A DNA stretch of 25,884 nt from Firmicutes bacterium UBA2598. GTDB lineage: Bacteria > Bacillota > PH28-bin88. The position numbers and the translations under genes are program-made. Positions 14,647-22,426 of the stretch are shown here, piece after piece. The first letter of the stretch is position 1. Each line of letters starts with the position of its first letter. Location: positions 1 through 25,884 of the forward strand of contig DDKM01000084.1 in NCBI GenBank assembly GCA_002339345.1. Direction: 5' to 3'. Below the pieces are notes generated by a model. The model searched no databases. It saw only the letters and a program-made list of their open reading frames with translations, and was not told where the DNA came from.

Positions 14647-15990
14647 ATGGTTCAAGGTCCAATGCTATTGGTTATTCTCATCATCGCCATAGTATTTATT
14701 GTTTATATGACGGCCCGGATCAAACTCCATGCTTTCTTGGTCCTGCTCATAGCTGCTTATGGGGTAGGATTGGCTGCTAAACTTCCAGCCCCGGATATTG
14801 TCAAAACCATCGCGGATGGATTTGGGACTACTCTTCGGTCTATCGGTATTGTTATTGCCGCCGGAACAATAATCGGAGTGATCCTTGAGCGCAGCGGTGG
14901 TGCGTTGCGCATGGCAGAAACCGTCCTAAAAATCACAGGGCTAAAACGATCCCCAATGGCCATGAGTATTATTGGATACATCACCTCTGTTCCAGTATTT
15001 TGTGATTCTGGTTTTGTTATCCTGAGCTCCCTTAGTAAGAGCCTTGCGGCCCGGAGCAAGGTAACCATGGCGACCATGGCTGTCGCCCTATCAACTGGTT
15101 TATATGCTACCCATACGCTAGTTCCACCTACGCCGGGACCGATTGCGGCAGCTGGAAATATAAAGGCTGATCTTGGATTAGTAATCCTTTTTGGTATAAT
15201 TGTTGCCATTCCAGCTGCCGTCGTTGGATATTTGTGGGCTACCCGGTATGCCTCAAAATTTGAGATTACTCCGCCCGAAGGAATAACTTACGAGGAACTC
15301 CTGGCCAAATATGAGCGGCTGCCGAGCGCTTGTGCCTCCTTTGCACCTATCGTAATTCCAATTATTTTGATTACCTTAAGCTCAATTGCCGCTTTTCCCA
15401 GTGCTCCCTTTGGCAAAGGCTCAGCCAAAGTTATTCTTGAATTCCTTGGCAATCCCATTACCGCACTACTCATCGGTATCTTCCTTGCCCTCAGAATGGT
15501 GCCAAAATTAACGGAAGAAGTCATTAATGGCTGGGTGGGGCATGGTCTTAAGGATGCAGCTGCGATCTTAATCATTACCGGTGCCGGCGGTTCCCTTGGC
15601 GCTATTCTTAGGGCCACCAAAATCGGAGACTATTTAGGTTCAAGCCTGGCTGACTTTAATTTGGGGATCATCCTGCCGTTTATTATTGCTGCTGCCATTA
15701 AGACTGCTCAGGGCTCGTCCACCGTAGCCCTTATCACTACCTCGGTGCTGGTGGCTCCGCTTCTTCCAGCGATGGGTTTCACTTCTGAAGTGGCAAAGGC
15801 GCTGGTTGTTATGGCTATTGGTGCTGGTTCAATGACTGTTTCTCATGCTAATGACAGTTATTTCTGGGTTGTTTCACAGTTCTCTGGAATGGATGTGAAA
15901 ACAGCCTTAAAATCGCAGACAATGGCTACACTGATACAGGGCTTGACAGCAATCATTGTGGTATTTATTCTGGCAACCATTCTAGTTTAA
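14647..15990 (+). CDS. GntP-family permease (glycerate/gluconate-type H+ symporter)
   Basis: This is a membrane transporter of the gluconate:H+ symporter family, 447 aa with about 12 hydrophobic segments. Family features: ADGFGTTLRSIGIVIAAGTI, ILERSGGALRMAE, SVPVFCDSGFVILSSLSKSL, THTLVPPTPGPIAAAGN and AAAIKTAQGSSTVALITT, with SHANDSYFWVVSQFSGM near the end. ATG 14647 follows AAAGGAGG (14631-14638) by eight bases. The gene neighbours suggest glycerate as substrate, but gluconate, another sugar acid or D-serine-like ligands cannot be excluded. No terminator follows immediately; the hairpin at 16147-16176 on the plus strand may serve. Confidence 0.9.
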   Translation: MVQGPMLLVILIIAIVFIVYMTARIKLHAFLVLLIAAYGVGLAAKLPAPDIVKTIADGFGTTLRSIGIVIAAGTIIGVILERSGGALRMAETVLKITGLKRSPMAMSIIGYITSVPVFCDSGFVILSSLSKSLAARSKVTMATMAVALSTGLYATHTLVPPTPGPIAAAGNIKADLGLVILFGIIVAIPAAVVGYLWATRYASKFEITPPEGITYEELLAKYERLPSACASFAPIVIPIILITLSSIAAFPSAPFGKGSAKVILEFLGNPITALLIGIFLALRMVPKLTEEVINGWVGHGLKDAAAILIITGAGGSLGAILRATKIGDYLGSSLADFNLGIILPFIIAAAIKTAQGSSTVALITTSVLVAPLLPAMGFTSEVAKALVVMAIGAGSMTVSHANDSYFWVVSQFSGMDVKTALKSQTMATLIQGLTAIIVVFILATILV

Positions 15991-16010
15991 GGCCTAGCTA
16001 TTCGGAAAGT

Positions 16011-16082
16011 ATAGAGTAGGGGAACCACTTTCATGGCTCCCCCCTCATCAAACCGCATGTGCCCTGTTAAGGCATACGGTTT
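16011..16082 (-). mobile_element. group II intron 3'-end remnant (domain V-VI-like hairpins)
   Basis: On the minus strand, 16082-16050 folds like intron domain V: the lower stem AACCGUAU/AUGCGGUU (one wobble) is interrupted by a two-base AC bulge below a short upper hairpin. It is followed by GAUGAG and a second hairpin (GGGGAGCCA with UGGUUCCCC, GAAA-type loop) whose 3' side continues UACUCUAU. This resembles domain VI with a bulged branch-point A six bases from a terminal AU. The catalytic AGC triad would read AAC. No reverse transcriptase or upstream intron domains are present, so this is at most an inactive relic. Identified by structure and resemblance only. Confidence 0.5.
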
Positions 16083-16146
16083 ACCAATATGATTAGACAA
16101 GGTCATTTAGTCGCTAATCGCATGGTATATTGCAGCTTACGGACAC

Positions 16147-16176
16147 GGCCAGAAGTGTAATACTTCTGGCCTTTTT
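16147..16176 (+). terminator. intrinsic terminator, plus strand
   Basis: GGCCAGAAGT (16147-16156) pairs perfectly with ACTTCTGGCC (16162-16171) around a GTAAT loop, followed by TTTTT (16172-16176). It points in the plus direction, about 155 bases after the permease gene, and protects the convergent minus-strand genes from read-through. Confidence 0.85.
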
Positions 16177-16274
16177 CTTCAGCACATTCTGCGTCAATTT
16201 ATCGGGTCAGGCCGCATTCCTTCCCTTTGCCGGCGCGCGTTTTCAATCAGGCATTGATGTATGGGTTCCAAAAC

Positions 16275-16838
16275 TTAAAAGAGACTTTCCACCTGGACTT
16301 CAAGTCCGGCGATTACCCGCGACTTGACCATCCCCTGCTGCTCCACTTCCTGATCCAGGGCAAATTTCCCTTCCCGCAAACAAAAGACCTGCACCGACTT
16401 ATTCTGGGGGTCAACTATCCAGTATTCCCTGACGCCGCACTTTTCGTAAACCTTAAACTTGCTCCGCAGGTCGTAATAGCCTGTACTGGGGGAGAGAATC
16501 TCAACCACCAGGTCCGGGGCCCCGTTAATCCGCGTTTCTTCTATAATGGCCAGCCTTTCGTGGGCAATAAAGAGGATGTCAGGCTGGTAGGTTTCCGTTT
16601 CTGCCAGGTAGACGTCAACAGGGGCATGTAAGACAATGCCTAGCTCCTTCTCCAGAACAAGGCCCGCCATTTGCACTACTAGTTTCATGGATACCATCTG
16701 GTGATAGGGTGTAGGAGAAGGCGTCATCACAAGTTCCCCCCCGATAAGCTGATAGGGTGAACCTTCCGGCAGGCGGCAATAATCTTTGTAGGTGTACCGT
16801 TCCCGGCCAGCCGCCAGCTCAGCCAGAATAACGCTCAT
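16275..16838 (-). CDS. Uma2-family (DUF820) PD-(D/E)XK nuclease-fold protein
   Basis: The 187-aa protein matches the Uma2/DUF820 family: YTYKDYCRLPEGSPYQLIGGELVMTPSPTPYHQ at the N-terminus (a fragment of this is enough to recognise it), YQPDILFI, GAPDLVVEILSPST and EYWIVDP, which carry the acidic residues of the restriction-endonuclease-like fold. Family members are abundant in cyanobacteria and some Clostridia; their biological role is unproven. The ATG at 16838 is preceded on the minus strand by a purine-rich GGGGGTGCAGGA. It is oriented like the ABC exporter genes upstream, with a 199-base gap, and lies beside the intron-like relic. Confidence 0.85.
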   Translation of the reverse strand: MSVILAELAAGRERYTYKDYCRLPEGSPYQLIGGELVMTPSPTPYHQMVSMKLVVQMAGLVLEKELGIVLHAPVDVYLAETETYQPDILFIAHERLAIIEETRINGAPDLVVEILSPSTGYYDLRSKFKVYEKCGVREYWIVDPQNKSVQVFCLREGKFALDQEVEQQGMVKSRVIAGLEVQVESLF

Positions 16839-17037
16839 TTTCCTGCACCCCCGTTCCCTTGATATTGATTTATCCCTGGTAGCTTTTTCTTTATTTTACC
16901 TGAGAGTTGCCTGTCGAGCAAGGATTTATCTTTTTCACCTCCTTTCTGGGTGTATAGGACTAAAGAGGTGGACATGAAGTTCCCCGGAGGAGGCTGCCAT
17001 TTTGTACCTACCAGCACAACTCCACCATCCAGGGATG

Positions 17038-18825
17038 TCAACGCACCTGTACCCCGTGGGCCTGGATCTGGTACAGGTTATGGTAAATGCCTCCCTTGTC
17101 CAGCAGTTGCTGGTGGGTACCCATTTCCCGGATTCTGCCCTTGTGCAGAACGATGATGCGGTCTGCCCGCTGGATGGTGGACAGGCGGTGGGCTACCACG
17201 ATGGTGGTACGCCCCTCAGATAGCTTCTCCAGGGCATCCTGGATCAGCTTTTCCGTGTGAGAGTCGATGTTAGCGGTGGCCTCGTCCAGCACCAGGATGG
17301 CGGGGTTAAAGGCCAGGGCCCGGGCGAAGGCCAGCAGTTGCCGCTGGCCGGTGGAAAGGGTGGCTCCCCTTTCCACCACAGGCTCATGATAACCGTTGGG
17401 AAGCTGGCGGATAAAGGAGTGGGCGTTGACAAAGCGGGCCGCCTCCTCCACTTCCCGGTCGGAGATGGCGGTATTACCCAGGCGGATGTTGCCGGCTACA
17501 TCCCCGGCAAACAGGAACACATCCTGCAACACCAGACCGAACTGGCGGCGCAAACCCGCCAGGCTGTAACGGCGGATGTCCACACCGTCCAACAGTACTT
17601 GACCTTGTTGCACATCATAGAACCTGGTCAGCAGGTTGATGATGGAGCTCTTGCCGGAACCGGTGGCCCCCACCAGCGCCACCGTTTCCCCTGGTTGGAT
17701 GGTGAAACTAATATCCCGCAGCACCCATTCCCCGGGGTTATAGGCAAACCAGACATTGCGGAACTCAATGTTGCCGGTGACTCGGCCGAGATGTACCGGA
17801 TCGGGAGGATCCTGGATTTCCGGCTTCTGGCCCAGCAGGCTAAAAATGCGTTCAGCCGAAGCCATGGCGGACTGCATGATGGTGTATTTTTCCGACAAGT
17901 CATCGATGGGGCGGAACAGTTGTTCCAGGTAATTAATAAAGGCGTACAGCACCCCAAAGGAAACCCGCTCCTGAATTACCTGTCCTCCACCGTACCACAC
18001 CAGCCCTGCCAAAACCAGGGAGCGAATCAGGTCCATGGACGGGCGAAAGAGGGCAAAGGCCCGCAGTTCCCGCAAACCGGCCAGGTAATGGGCCTCATTG
18101 ATGGCCTGGAACTCTTTCTCCTTTACCCCTTCCTTACCCAGGACCTGGACCACACGGATGCCGGAAATGTGTTCCTGCAAGAAGGCGTTCATCTGGGAAA
18201 GCTTTGCCCGCACCTGGCGGAAGGCCTCCCGGGCTGCCCGCCGGTAAGTCTGGGCGGCCGCCAGCACTAAGGGAATGCCGGTAAAGCTGACCAGGGCCAG
18301 GCCAGGGTCCAGGCGTAACATGACCACAGCAATGCCCAACACCATAAAAATATCCTTGAACAGATTGACCAGTACGCCGGTATACATTTCGTTGAGGGTT
18401 TCGGTATCATTGGTTACTTGGGTCACCAGTTTGCCCACCGGATTACGGTCGAAAAAGGAGATGGACATCCCCTGCAGGTGACGAAATACATGCTGCCTGA
18501 TGTCAAAGATAATCCGCTGGCCGGTGTATTGTAACAGGTAGGCCTGACCGTAGCTTAAGGCCAGGTTGGCGGTGAGCACCAGAAAATAAAGGCCGGCCAG
18601 CCTGAACAGGTTGGTCAGGGGTTGATCGCCTGGAATGAGGTAATCGTCGATGGCAGTTCTTAGGATCAGCGGACGCACCAATTCCGCCAGGGTGATGGCC
18701 AGCACCAGCAGCAGTGCCAGGGCGATGAGCCACCAGTGGGGGTGGACATAGGTCATCAAACGCCCCATCAGGTAGCTGTCATAAGCTTTACCCGGGTTTT
18801 CCTCATCAAAAGAAATAAAACGCAA
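17038..18825 (-). CDS. heterodimeric ABC exporter subunit, BmrD/YheH (TM288)-like
   Basis: This is a membrane-fused ATPase half-transporter of 595 aa. About six transmembrane helices (1-330) precede the nucleotide-binding domain, with Walker A GATGSGKSS, Q-loop LVLQDVFLF, signature LSTGQRQLLAFARAL, Walker B ILVLDEATANID and switch AHRLST. It keeps the catalytic Glu but has a degenerate signature (LSTGQ). Start: TTG 18825 close behind AAAGGA, keeping the family-typical GKAYDSYLMGRLMTYVHPHW. The gene begins 48 bases after its partner. Together they should form a multidrug or lipid-type exporter; the substrate cannot be inferred. Confidence 0.9.
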   Translation of the reverse strand: MRFISFDEENPGKAYDSYLMGRLMTYVHPHWWLIALALLLVLAITLAELVRPLILRTAIDDYLIPGDQPLTNLFRLAGLYFLVLTANLALSYGQAYLLQYTGQRIIFDIRQHVFRHLQGMSISFFDRNPVGKLVTQVTNDTETLNEMYTGVLVNLFKDIFMVLGIAVVMLRLDPGLALVSFTGIPLVLAAAQTYRRAAREAFRQVRAKLSQMNAFLQEHISGIRVVQVLGKEGVKEKEFQAINEAHYLAGLRELRAFALFRPSMDLIRSLVLAGLVWYGGGQVIQERVSFGVLYAFINYLEQLFRPIDDLSEKYTIMQSAMASAERIFSLLGQKPEIQDPPDPVHLGRVTGNIEFRNVWFAYNPGEWVLRDISFTIQPGETVALVGATGSGKSSIINLLTRFYDVQQGQVLLDGVDIRRYSLAGLRRQFGLVLQDVFLFAGDVAGNIRLGNTAISDREVEEAARFVNAHSFIRQLPNGYHEPVVERGATLSTGQRQLLAFARALAFNPAILVLDEATANIDSHTEKLIQDALEKLSEGRTTIVVAHRLSTIQRADRIIVLHKGRIREMGTHQQLLDKGGIYHNLYQIQAHGVQVR

Positions 18826-18873
18826 GTCCTTTCACTTCCCAGTATTGAAATACCGAATGTACACAAAAATTAT

Positions 18874-20622
18874 TTAATCCGAAGCCAGCTTCTCCTCCAA
18901 GAGTTGCTGCAGGTACATCCCCCGGTAAAGACCGGGGCGTTCCACCAGTTCCCGGTGGTTACCCTGATCCACCACCCGGCCCTCTGCCAGGACCAGGATC
19001 TGGTCCGCTTCCCGTACCGCCGATACCCGGTGGGAGATGATGATGGTGGTTTTGCCCTGCCGTAACCTTCGTAAACTGGCCAGTACCTGTTCCTCCGTCC
19101 GGGCGTCCACCGCCGACAGGCAGTCGTCCAGGATGAGGATGGCCGGGTCTTTGACCAGAGCCCTGGCGATGGCCACCCGCTGCTTCTGCCCGCCGGAAAG
19201 GGTGATCCCCCGTTCCCCTACCATGGTATCCAGACCGGCCGGGAAGGCTGTTGCCTCGTTATAGATGTGGGCCGCCTGGGTTGCGGTGATGATATCCCCT
19301 TCCCGAACCTCCCCCGGTGCGCCCAGGGCGATGTTTTCCCGGATGGTGGTGGAAAATAAAAAGGTATCCTGGGGTACGTAGCCCAAATCCCTACGCAGTA
19401 TCTCCAGGGGGATATCCCGTAGATCATAGCCGTCCACCAGCACCGCCCCGGCCGGGGGTTCGTACAGCCTGAGCAGGATGGCGGCCAGGGTAGACTTGCC
19501 GCTGCCGGTTTTACCCACCACCGCCAGGGTGGAACCTGCCGGCAGCTTCAGGGATATGCCGGTTAAGGCCGGTTTAGTGGAGCCGGGATATGTGAAGGAA
19601 AGATCCCTCAATTCAACGGAACCGGCCAGGTGCTCCACCGGGGCAGGATTGACCGGGTCTTGGAAATGGGTAGCCGTTTCCAAAATGGCATTCAGCCTGC
19701 CCATGGAGGCGGCACCCCGCTGGACCATGTTAATCACCCAGCCGATGGCCATCACCGGCCACACCAGCATGGCCAGATACCCGTTCATGGCTACAAAACT
19801 GCCCAAAGTTAAAGTTCCATGCATTACCTTGCTGCCCCCGTAGCCCAGCATCACCAGGAAGCTTAAACTGACCAGGTATTGTACCACAGGGAAGAAGAAG
19901 GCGGAGATTCTGGCCAGGTGCAGGTTGGCGTGGAAATTATGGCTGTTGGAGCTTGTAAATTTGGCTATCTCTGCCTCCTGCTGAGCGAAGGCCTGTACCA
20001 CCCGTATGCCGGCCAGGTTCTCCTGTACCCGATTCGTCAGGTTGCTGAAAGCTTCCTGCACTTTTCGGAAGCGTACGTGGATGATCTGGCCGGCCCGTAT
20101 CACCACCACCGCCGTAAGGGGCATGGGTAGCAGGGCCGCCGCTGCCAGGGCGGCATCGGTATACAGCATGATGGCAATCGCGCTCACCGTGGTGATCAGG
20201 GAATCGGTCAACATCACCAGTCCAAAGTTCATGGCCATCCGTACTGCGTTGACATCATTGGTCATTCTGGCCATCAGGTCACCGGTGCGGTTATGATCAT
20301 AGAATTCCGGCGGTAACACCAAAAGTCTGGCAAACAGCCGATCCCGTAGCCATCTTTCCATCAGGCGGGAGGTGCCATTTAAATACATCCGCCACAGGTA
20401 GCGGCACCCGGCCACCACCAGAGCCGATCCCATGATCAGCAGGGCGTAGGCCCAGGTCTGGTGGGGTGACAGCGATCCCCCTTGCAGGGCATCGGTAAAG
20501 CGCCCCAGTACTAGGGGTATCACCAATTGCAGGGCATCCACCACCAGCAGCCAGGTCAACCCGGCGGCATATTTTCGCCAGTGCTGCCGTAGGAAGGGAA
20601 ACAGTGTTTTAAAACTGGACAA
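18874..20622 (-). CDS. heterodimeric ABC exporter subunit, BmrC/YheI (TM287)-like
   Basis: This is the 582-aa partner half-transporter. It has an N-terminal six-helix membrane domain and an ATPase domain with Walker A GKTGSGKST, Q-loop YVPQDTFLF, canonical signature LSGGQKQR, Walker B ILILDDCLSAVD and switch SHRVSAV. The Walker B catalytic Glu is Asp, the mark of the non-hydrolysing site in heterodimeric exporters. TTG 20622 is chosen because AGGAGG (20635-20630, minus strand) lies seven bases upstream; a longer frame from 20658 lacks an SD. It is first of the two exporter genes. The divergent region upstream contains an AT-rich TTCAC...GTGAA inverted repeat (20700-20724) that could be an operator. 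Confidence 0.9.
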   Translation of the reverse strand: MSSFKTLFPFLRQHWRKYAAGLTWLLVVDALQLVIPLVLGRFTDALQGGSLSPHQTWAYALLIMGSALVVAGCRYLWRMYLNGTSRLMERWLRDRLFARLLVLPPEFYDHNRTGDLMARMTNDVNAVRMAMNFGLVMLTDSLITTVSAIAIMLYTDAALAAAALLPMPLTAVVVIRAGQIIHVRFRKVQEAFSNLTNRVQENLAGIRVVQAFAQQEAEIAKFTSSNSHNFHANLHLARISAFFFPVVQYLVSLSFLVMLGYGGSKVMHGTLTLGSFVAMNGYLAMLVWPVMAIGWVINMVQRGAASMGRLNAILETATHFQDPVNPAPVEHLAGSVELRDLSFTYPGSTKPALTGISLKLPAGSTLAVVGKTGSGKSTLAAILLRLYEPPAGAVLVDGYDLRDIPLEILRRDLGYVPQDTFLFSTTIRENIALGAPGEVREGDIITATQAAHIYNEATAFPAGLDTMVGERGITLSGGQKQRVAIARALVKDPAILILDDCLSAVDARTEEQVLASLRRLRQGKTTIIISHRVSAVREADQILVLAEGRVVDQGNHRELVERPGLYRGMYLQQLLEEKLASD

Positions 20623-20699
20623 GCAGGTTCCTCCTAGCCTTACAAAACTGGACGGCAACCCCTATCTTTTTCCACCCCAGACCACCGGAGTCCTTTTTA

Positions 20700-20724
20700 T
20701 TCACATTATTTAATTATTAGTGAA
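20700..20724. promoter_or_regulatory. AT-rich inverted repeat, possible operator of the exporter genes
   Basis: TTCAC at 20700-20704 and GTGAA at 20720-20724 are inverted around 15 AT-only bases. The site lies about 80 bases upstream of the exporter's first gene and next to a plus-strand promoter. Only the five-base arms are symmetric, so it could be chance in AT-rich DNA. Confidence 0.3.
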
Positions 20725-20760
20725 CAAATACACATGCCTCAATCTTTTCTTGCAGATCCT

Positions 20761-20790
20761 GCAGGTATTTCGTTAATAATTGTCGAATAA
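20761..20790 (+). promoter_or_regulatory. candidate sigma-H-type promoter before the YbcI-like gene
   Basis: GCAGGTATT (20761-20769) differs from RNAGGAWWW at one base. Exactly 12 bases later GTCGAATAA (20782-20790) is a full match to RNNGAATWW. Predicted start near 20798. Confidence 0.5.
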
Positions 20791-20794
20791 AATT

Positions 20795-20978
20795 CCCCTG
20801 ATTTCCAAGGCACCTATAACACGGGGTGGGTGCTTATAACCTCAGGCGCCTCCTCTTCTGCTACGGGTCAGGGTTGGGATTCCGCAGGATGCCAGCACAC
20901 CGAACTGCCTGTTTCAATACAGGCATGTTTCGGTGTTTTTTTATCAGCATTAGCTAGAGATGGCAGAGGCAACTGGGG
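20795..20978 (+). ncRNA. candidate structured leader or small RNA upstream of the YbcI-like gene
   Basis: The region runs from the predicted start of the promoter at 20761 to the coding sequence at 20979 and contains no gene. It includes an imperfect hairpin (AAGGCACC 20807-20814 with GGTGCTT 20828-20834) and the strong terminator at 20897-20942. A terminator placed between a promoter and the first gene implies a ~145-base small RNA or a conditional attenuator. It does not match any riboswitch consensus I can recall (TPP, FMN, cobalamin, c-di-GMP, guanidine and others). Confidence 0.4.
20897..20942 (+). terminator. strong intrinsic terminator in the YbcI-like gene leader
   Basis: The outer stem ACACCGAA (20897-20904) pairs with TTCGGTGT (20929-20936), and the inner stem TGCCTGT (20906-20912) pairs with ACAGGCA (20919-20925). 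Seven T end at 20942. No plus-strand gene lies between 20622 and this hairpin. Confidence 0.85.
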
Positions 20979-21377
20979 GTGTGGGGACATGGGGCCAAAA
21001 CCAAAGCCAGTGTAGAGAAAGAACTGCGGCGGTTGATCACCAGGTTTCACCATGAAATCTTCGGCAAGGGGCCGGAGGAAGTCTGGGTAAAGATCCATCT
21101 CAATGTAGCCACCTTCTGCTGTGCCAAATCCCTGGCACCCCTGGAGGAGTACCTCTTGGGCGTACCTGGCGGCGAAGAGGAAGTACTGCGCCTGCGGCAA
21201 AAAATCATGGGGTTTGCCAACCCCCGCTTGTGCTCCGAAATTGAACGGTTTTCCGGCGTCCAGGTGCTGCGGCTGACAGTAGATCTGTGTCTTAAATCCA
21301 ACACCATGTTTGGGGCCGTTCTTTTTCAACAGGCCTTGGAAGAAAACGGCCCGCAAAGAACTGGTCAGGGGAGGTGA
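20979..21377 (+). CDS. YbcI-like DUF2294 protein
   Basis: This 132-aa protein has the DUF2294/YbcI pattern: KTKASVEKELRRLITRFHHE, FGKGPEEVWVKI, LAPLEEYLLG and SGVQVLRLTVDLCLKSNTMFGAV. It carries two adjacent cysteines (FCCAKS) not typical of the family and a short extra tail. GTG 20979 is the best start in frame, behind AGAGG (20965-20969). The biochemical function of the family is unknown to me. Its stop lies ten bases before an HD-GYP gene, so the two are probably co-transcribed. Confidence 0.75.
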   Translation: MWGHGAKTKASVEKELRRLITRFHHEIFGKGPEEVWVKIHLNVATFCCAKSLAPLEEYLLGVPGGEEEVLRLRQKIMGFANPRLCSEIERFSGVQVLRLTVDLCLKSNTMFGAVLFQQALEENGPQRTGQGR

Positions 21378-21387
21378 CTATTGAGGT

Positions 21388-22095
21388 ATGGAGGAATGGG
21401 GCCAGAACATGGCTGCCGTCCGGGTGAGGCATGCACAACTGGCAAGGGTGCTTGGGAAGGCTTCCCAATTTTTTCCCGGTGTAATGCACATGCACGAACT
21501 GCTGATCCAGTTAAGTGATCACCACACGGTTACCTATATCCACTCCCTCCGGAGCGCCCGCCTGGCCATGGCCTTTGCTAGCCGTTTAGGCTTGGAGATG
21601 GAGGACACCGATGTCTTAATATGCAGCGCTCTTTTCCATGATGCCGGGAAAATAAGGATCCCCGTCACCATTCTGGATAAACCCGGACCTCTGACTGCCG
21701 GTGAAATGGGGATGATCCGGCAGCACCCTGTCCAGGGCGCCCAGATCATTTCCGCCATCAGCAGTTTTCCGGCTGTCCGGGAGGCCATTTATTTCCACCA
21801 CGAACGATGGGATGGGAAGGGGTATCCGGCCGGTCTTTCCGGGTTAAACATTCCGCTGGTGGCCAGGGTTATTTCCATTGTTGATGCCTTTGATGTGATG
21901 ACCTCCGCCAGGGTATACAAACCCAAGGCCGGGGTCCCGTGGGCACTTAACGAACTACAGGGCTGTGCCGGCAGCCAGTTCGACCCACAGCTGGTTGAAG
22001 TTTTTATGACTATGTTCAAAAAAAATACAGAGAGAGTCGGTGAACATGAATATGAGCCCGGAGGAGCAGGTGGTGGTATTCCGGCTAGGAGCTGA
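21388..22095 (+). CDS. stand-alone HD-GYP domain protein (probable c-di-GMP phosphodiesterase)
   Basis: The 235-aa protein is almost entirely one HD-GYP domain: HSLRSARLAMAFA, the metal-binding HDAGK, HPVQGAQII, HHERWDGKGYP with an intact GYP loop, and VISIVDAFDVMTS. The intact motifs predict hydrolysis of cyclic di-GMP (or a related cyclic dinucleotide) in the cytoplasm. There is no transmembrane segment or receiver domain, so input must come from a partner, perhaps the YbcI-like protein encoded just upstream. ATG 21388 is preceded by GGAGGTG at 21370-21376 with a rather long spacing; ATG 21409 is an alternative. Confidence 0.85.
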   Translation: MEEWGQNMAAVRVRHAQLARVLGKASQFFPGVMHMHELLIQLSDHHTVTYIHSLRSARLAMAFASRLGLEMEDTDVLICSALFHDAGKIRIPVTILDKPGPLTAGEMGMIRQHPVQGAQIISAISSFPAVREAIYFHHERWDGKGYPAGLSGLNIPLVARVISIVDAFDVMTSARVYKPKAGVPWALNELQGCAGSQFDPQLVEVFMTMFKKNTERVGEHEYEPGGAGGGIPARS

Positions 22096-22166
22096 GAAAT
22101 TTCCAGGTTAAATGCAAAAAATACCGGCAAACTAACAATGACTGGCGACATATCCCCATCCGGTTG

Positions 22167-22175
22167 TGGTATAAT
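22167..22175 (+). promoter_or_regulatory. extended -10 promoter of the Nfu gene
   Basis: TGGTATAAT at 22167-22175 is a perfect extended -10 element of the housekeeping sigma type. No good -35 is visible at the matching distance, which extended -10 promoters tolerate. The predicted start near 22182 leaves a short leader containing the SD AAGGAG (22190-22195). Confidence 0.6.
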
Positions 22176-22204
22176 GAAGGACAAAGGGAAAGGAGTTGAA
22201 TGTC

Positions 22205-22426
22205 TTGAAAGAACAGGTGCAAGCAGTGCTGGAACAGGTCCGCCCCTTTTTGCAGCGGGATGGAGGCGATGTCCAGCTGGTGGATGTGGATGCCGAGGGA
22301 GTGGTAAAGGTAAAACTGGTGGGAGCCTGCCATGGCTGCCCTGGGGCCACCATGACCTTGAAAAACGGCATTGAACGGGTGCTGAAGGAGAAGGTTCCCG
22401 GTATAAAGGAAGTGCGGTCGGTTTAA
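22205..22426 (+). CDS. NifU C-terminal-type Fe-S scaffold protein (Nfu)
   Basis: The 73-aa protein consists of a single Nfu domain: VRPFLQRDGGDVQLVDVD and GACHGCPGATMTLKNGIERVL, with the CxxC pair Cys42/Cys45 that holds a [4Fe-4S] cluster at a dimer interface. It hands clusters to apo-proteins in the cytoplasm. TTG 22205, nine bases after AAGGAG, is preferred over a TTG at 22196 that touches the SD. It has its own extended -10 promoter. The following ferredoxin gene is a plausible client but has a separate leader. Confidence 0.9.
   Translation: MKEQVQAVLEQVRPFLQRDGGDVQLVDVDAEGVVKVKLVGACHGCPGATMTLKNGIERVLKEKVPGIKEVRSV

Noticed and set aside
16839..17037. A perfect SD-like AAAGGAGGTG on the minus strand (around 16936-16945) in front of a 15-codon frame, and a 68-residue minus-strand frame across the gap
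   Set aside because: The SD has no start codon at proper spacing (its own GTG overlaps it), the short frame looks like nothing known, and the longer frame crosses into the Uma2 start in another phase. The 199-base gap is left without a gene.
17257..18270. A 337-codon plus-strand open frame
   Set aside because: It is antisense to the BmrD-like exporter gene, whose motifs are unmistakable; the plus-strand translation is low-complexity Gly/Gln/His-rich as expected of a shadow frame in GC-rich DNA.
20795..20896. A known riboswitch in the leader
   Set aside because: I looked for c-di-GMP-I/II, TPP, FMN, cobalamin, guanidine, ZTP, fluoride and tetrahydrofolate core sequences and found none; only the unclassified leader is reported.
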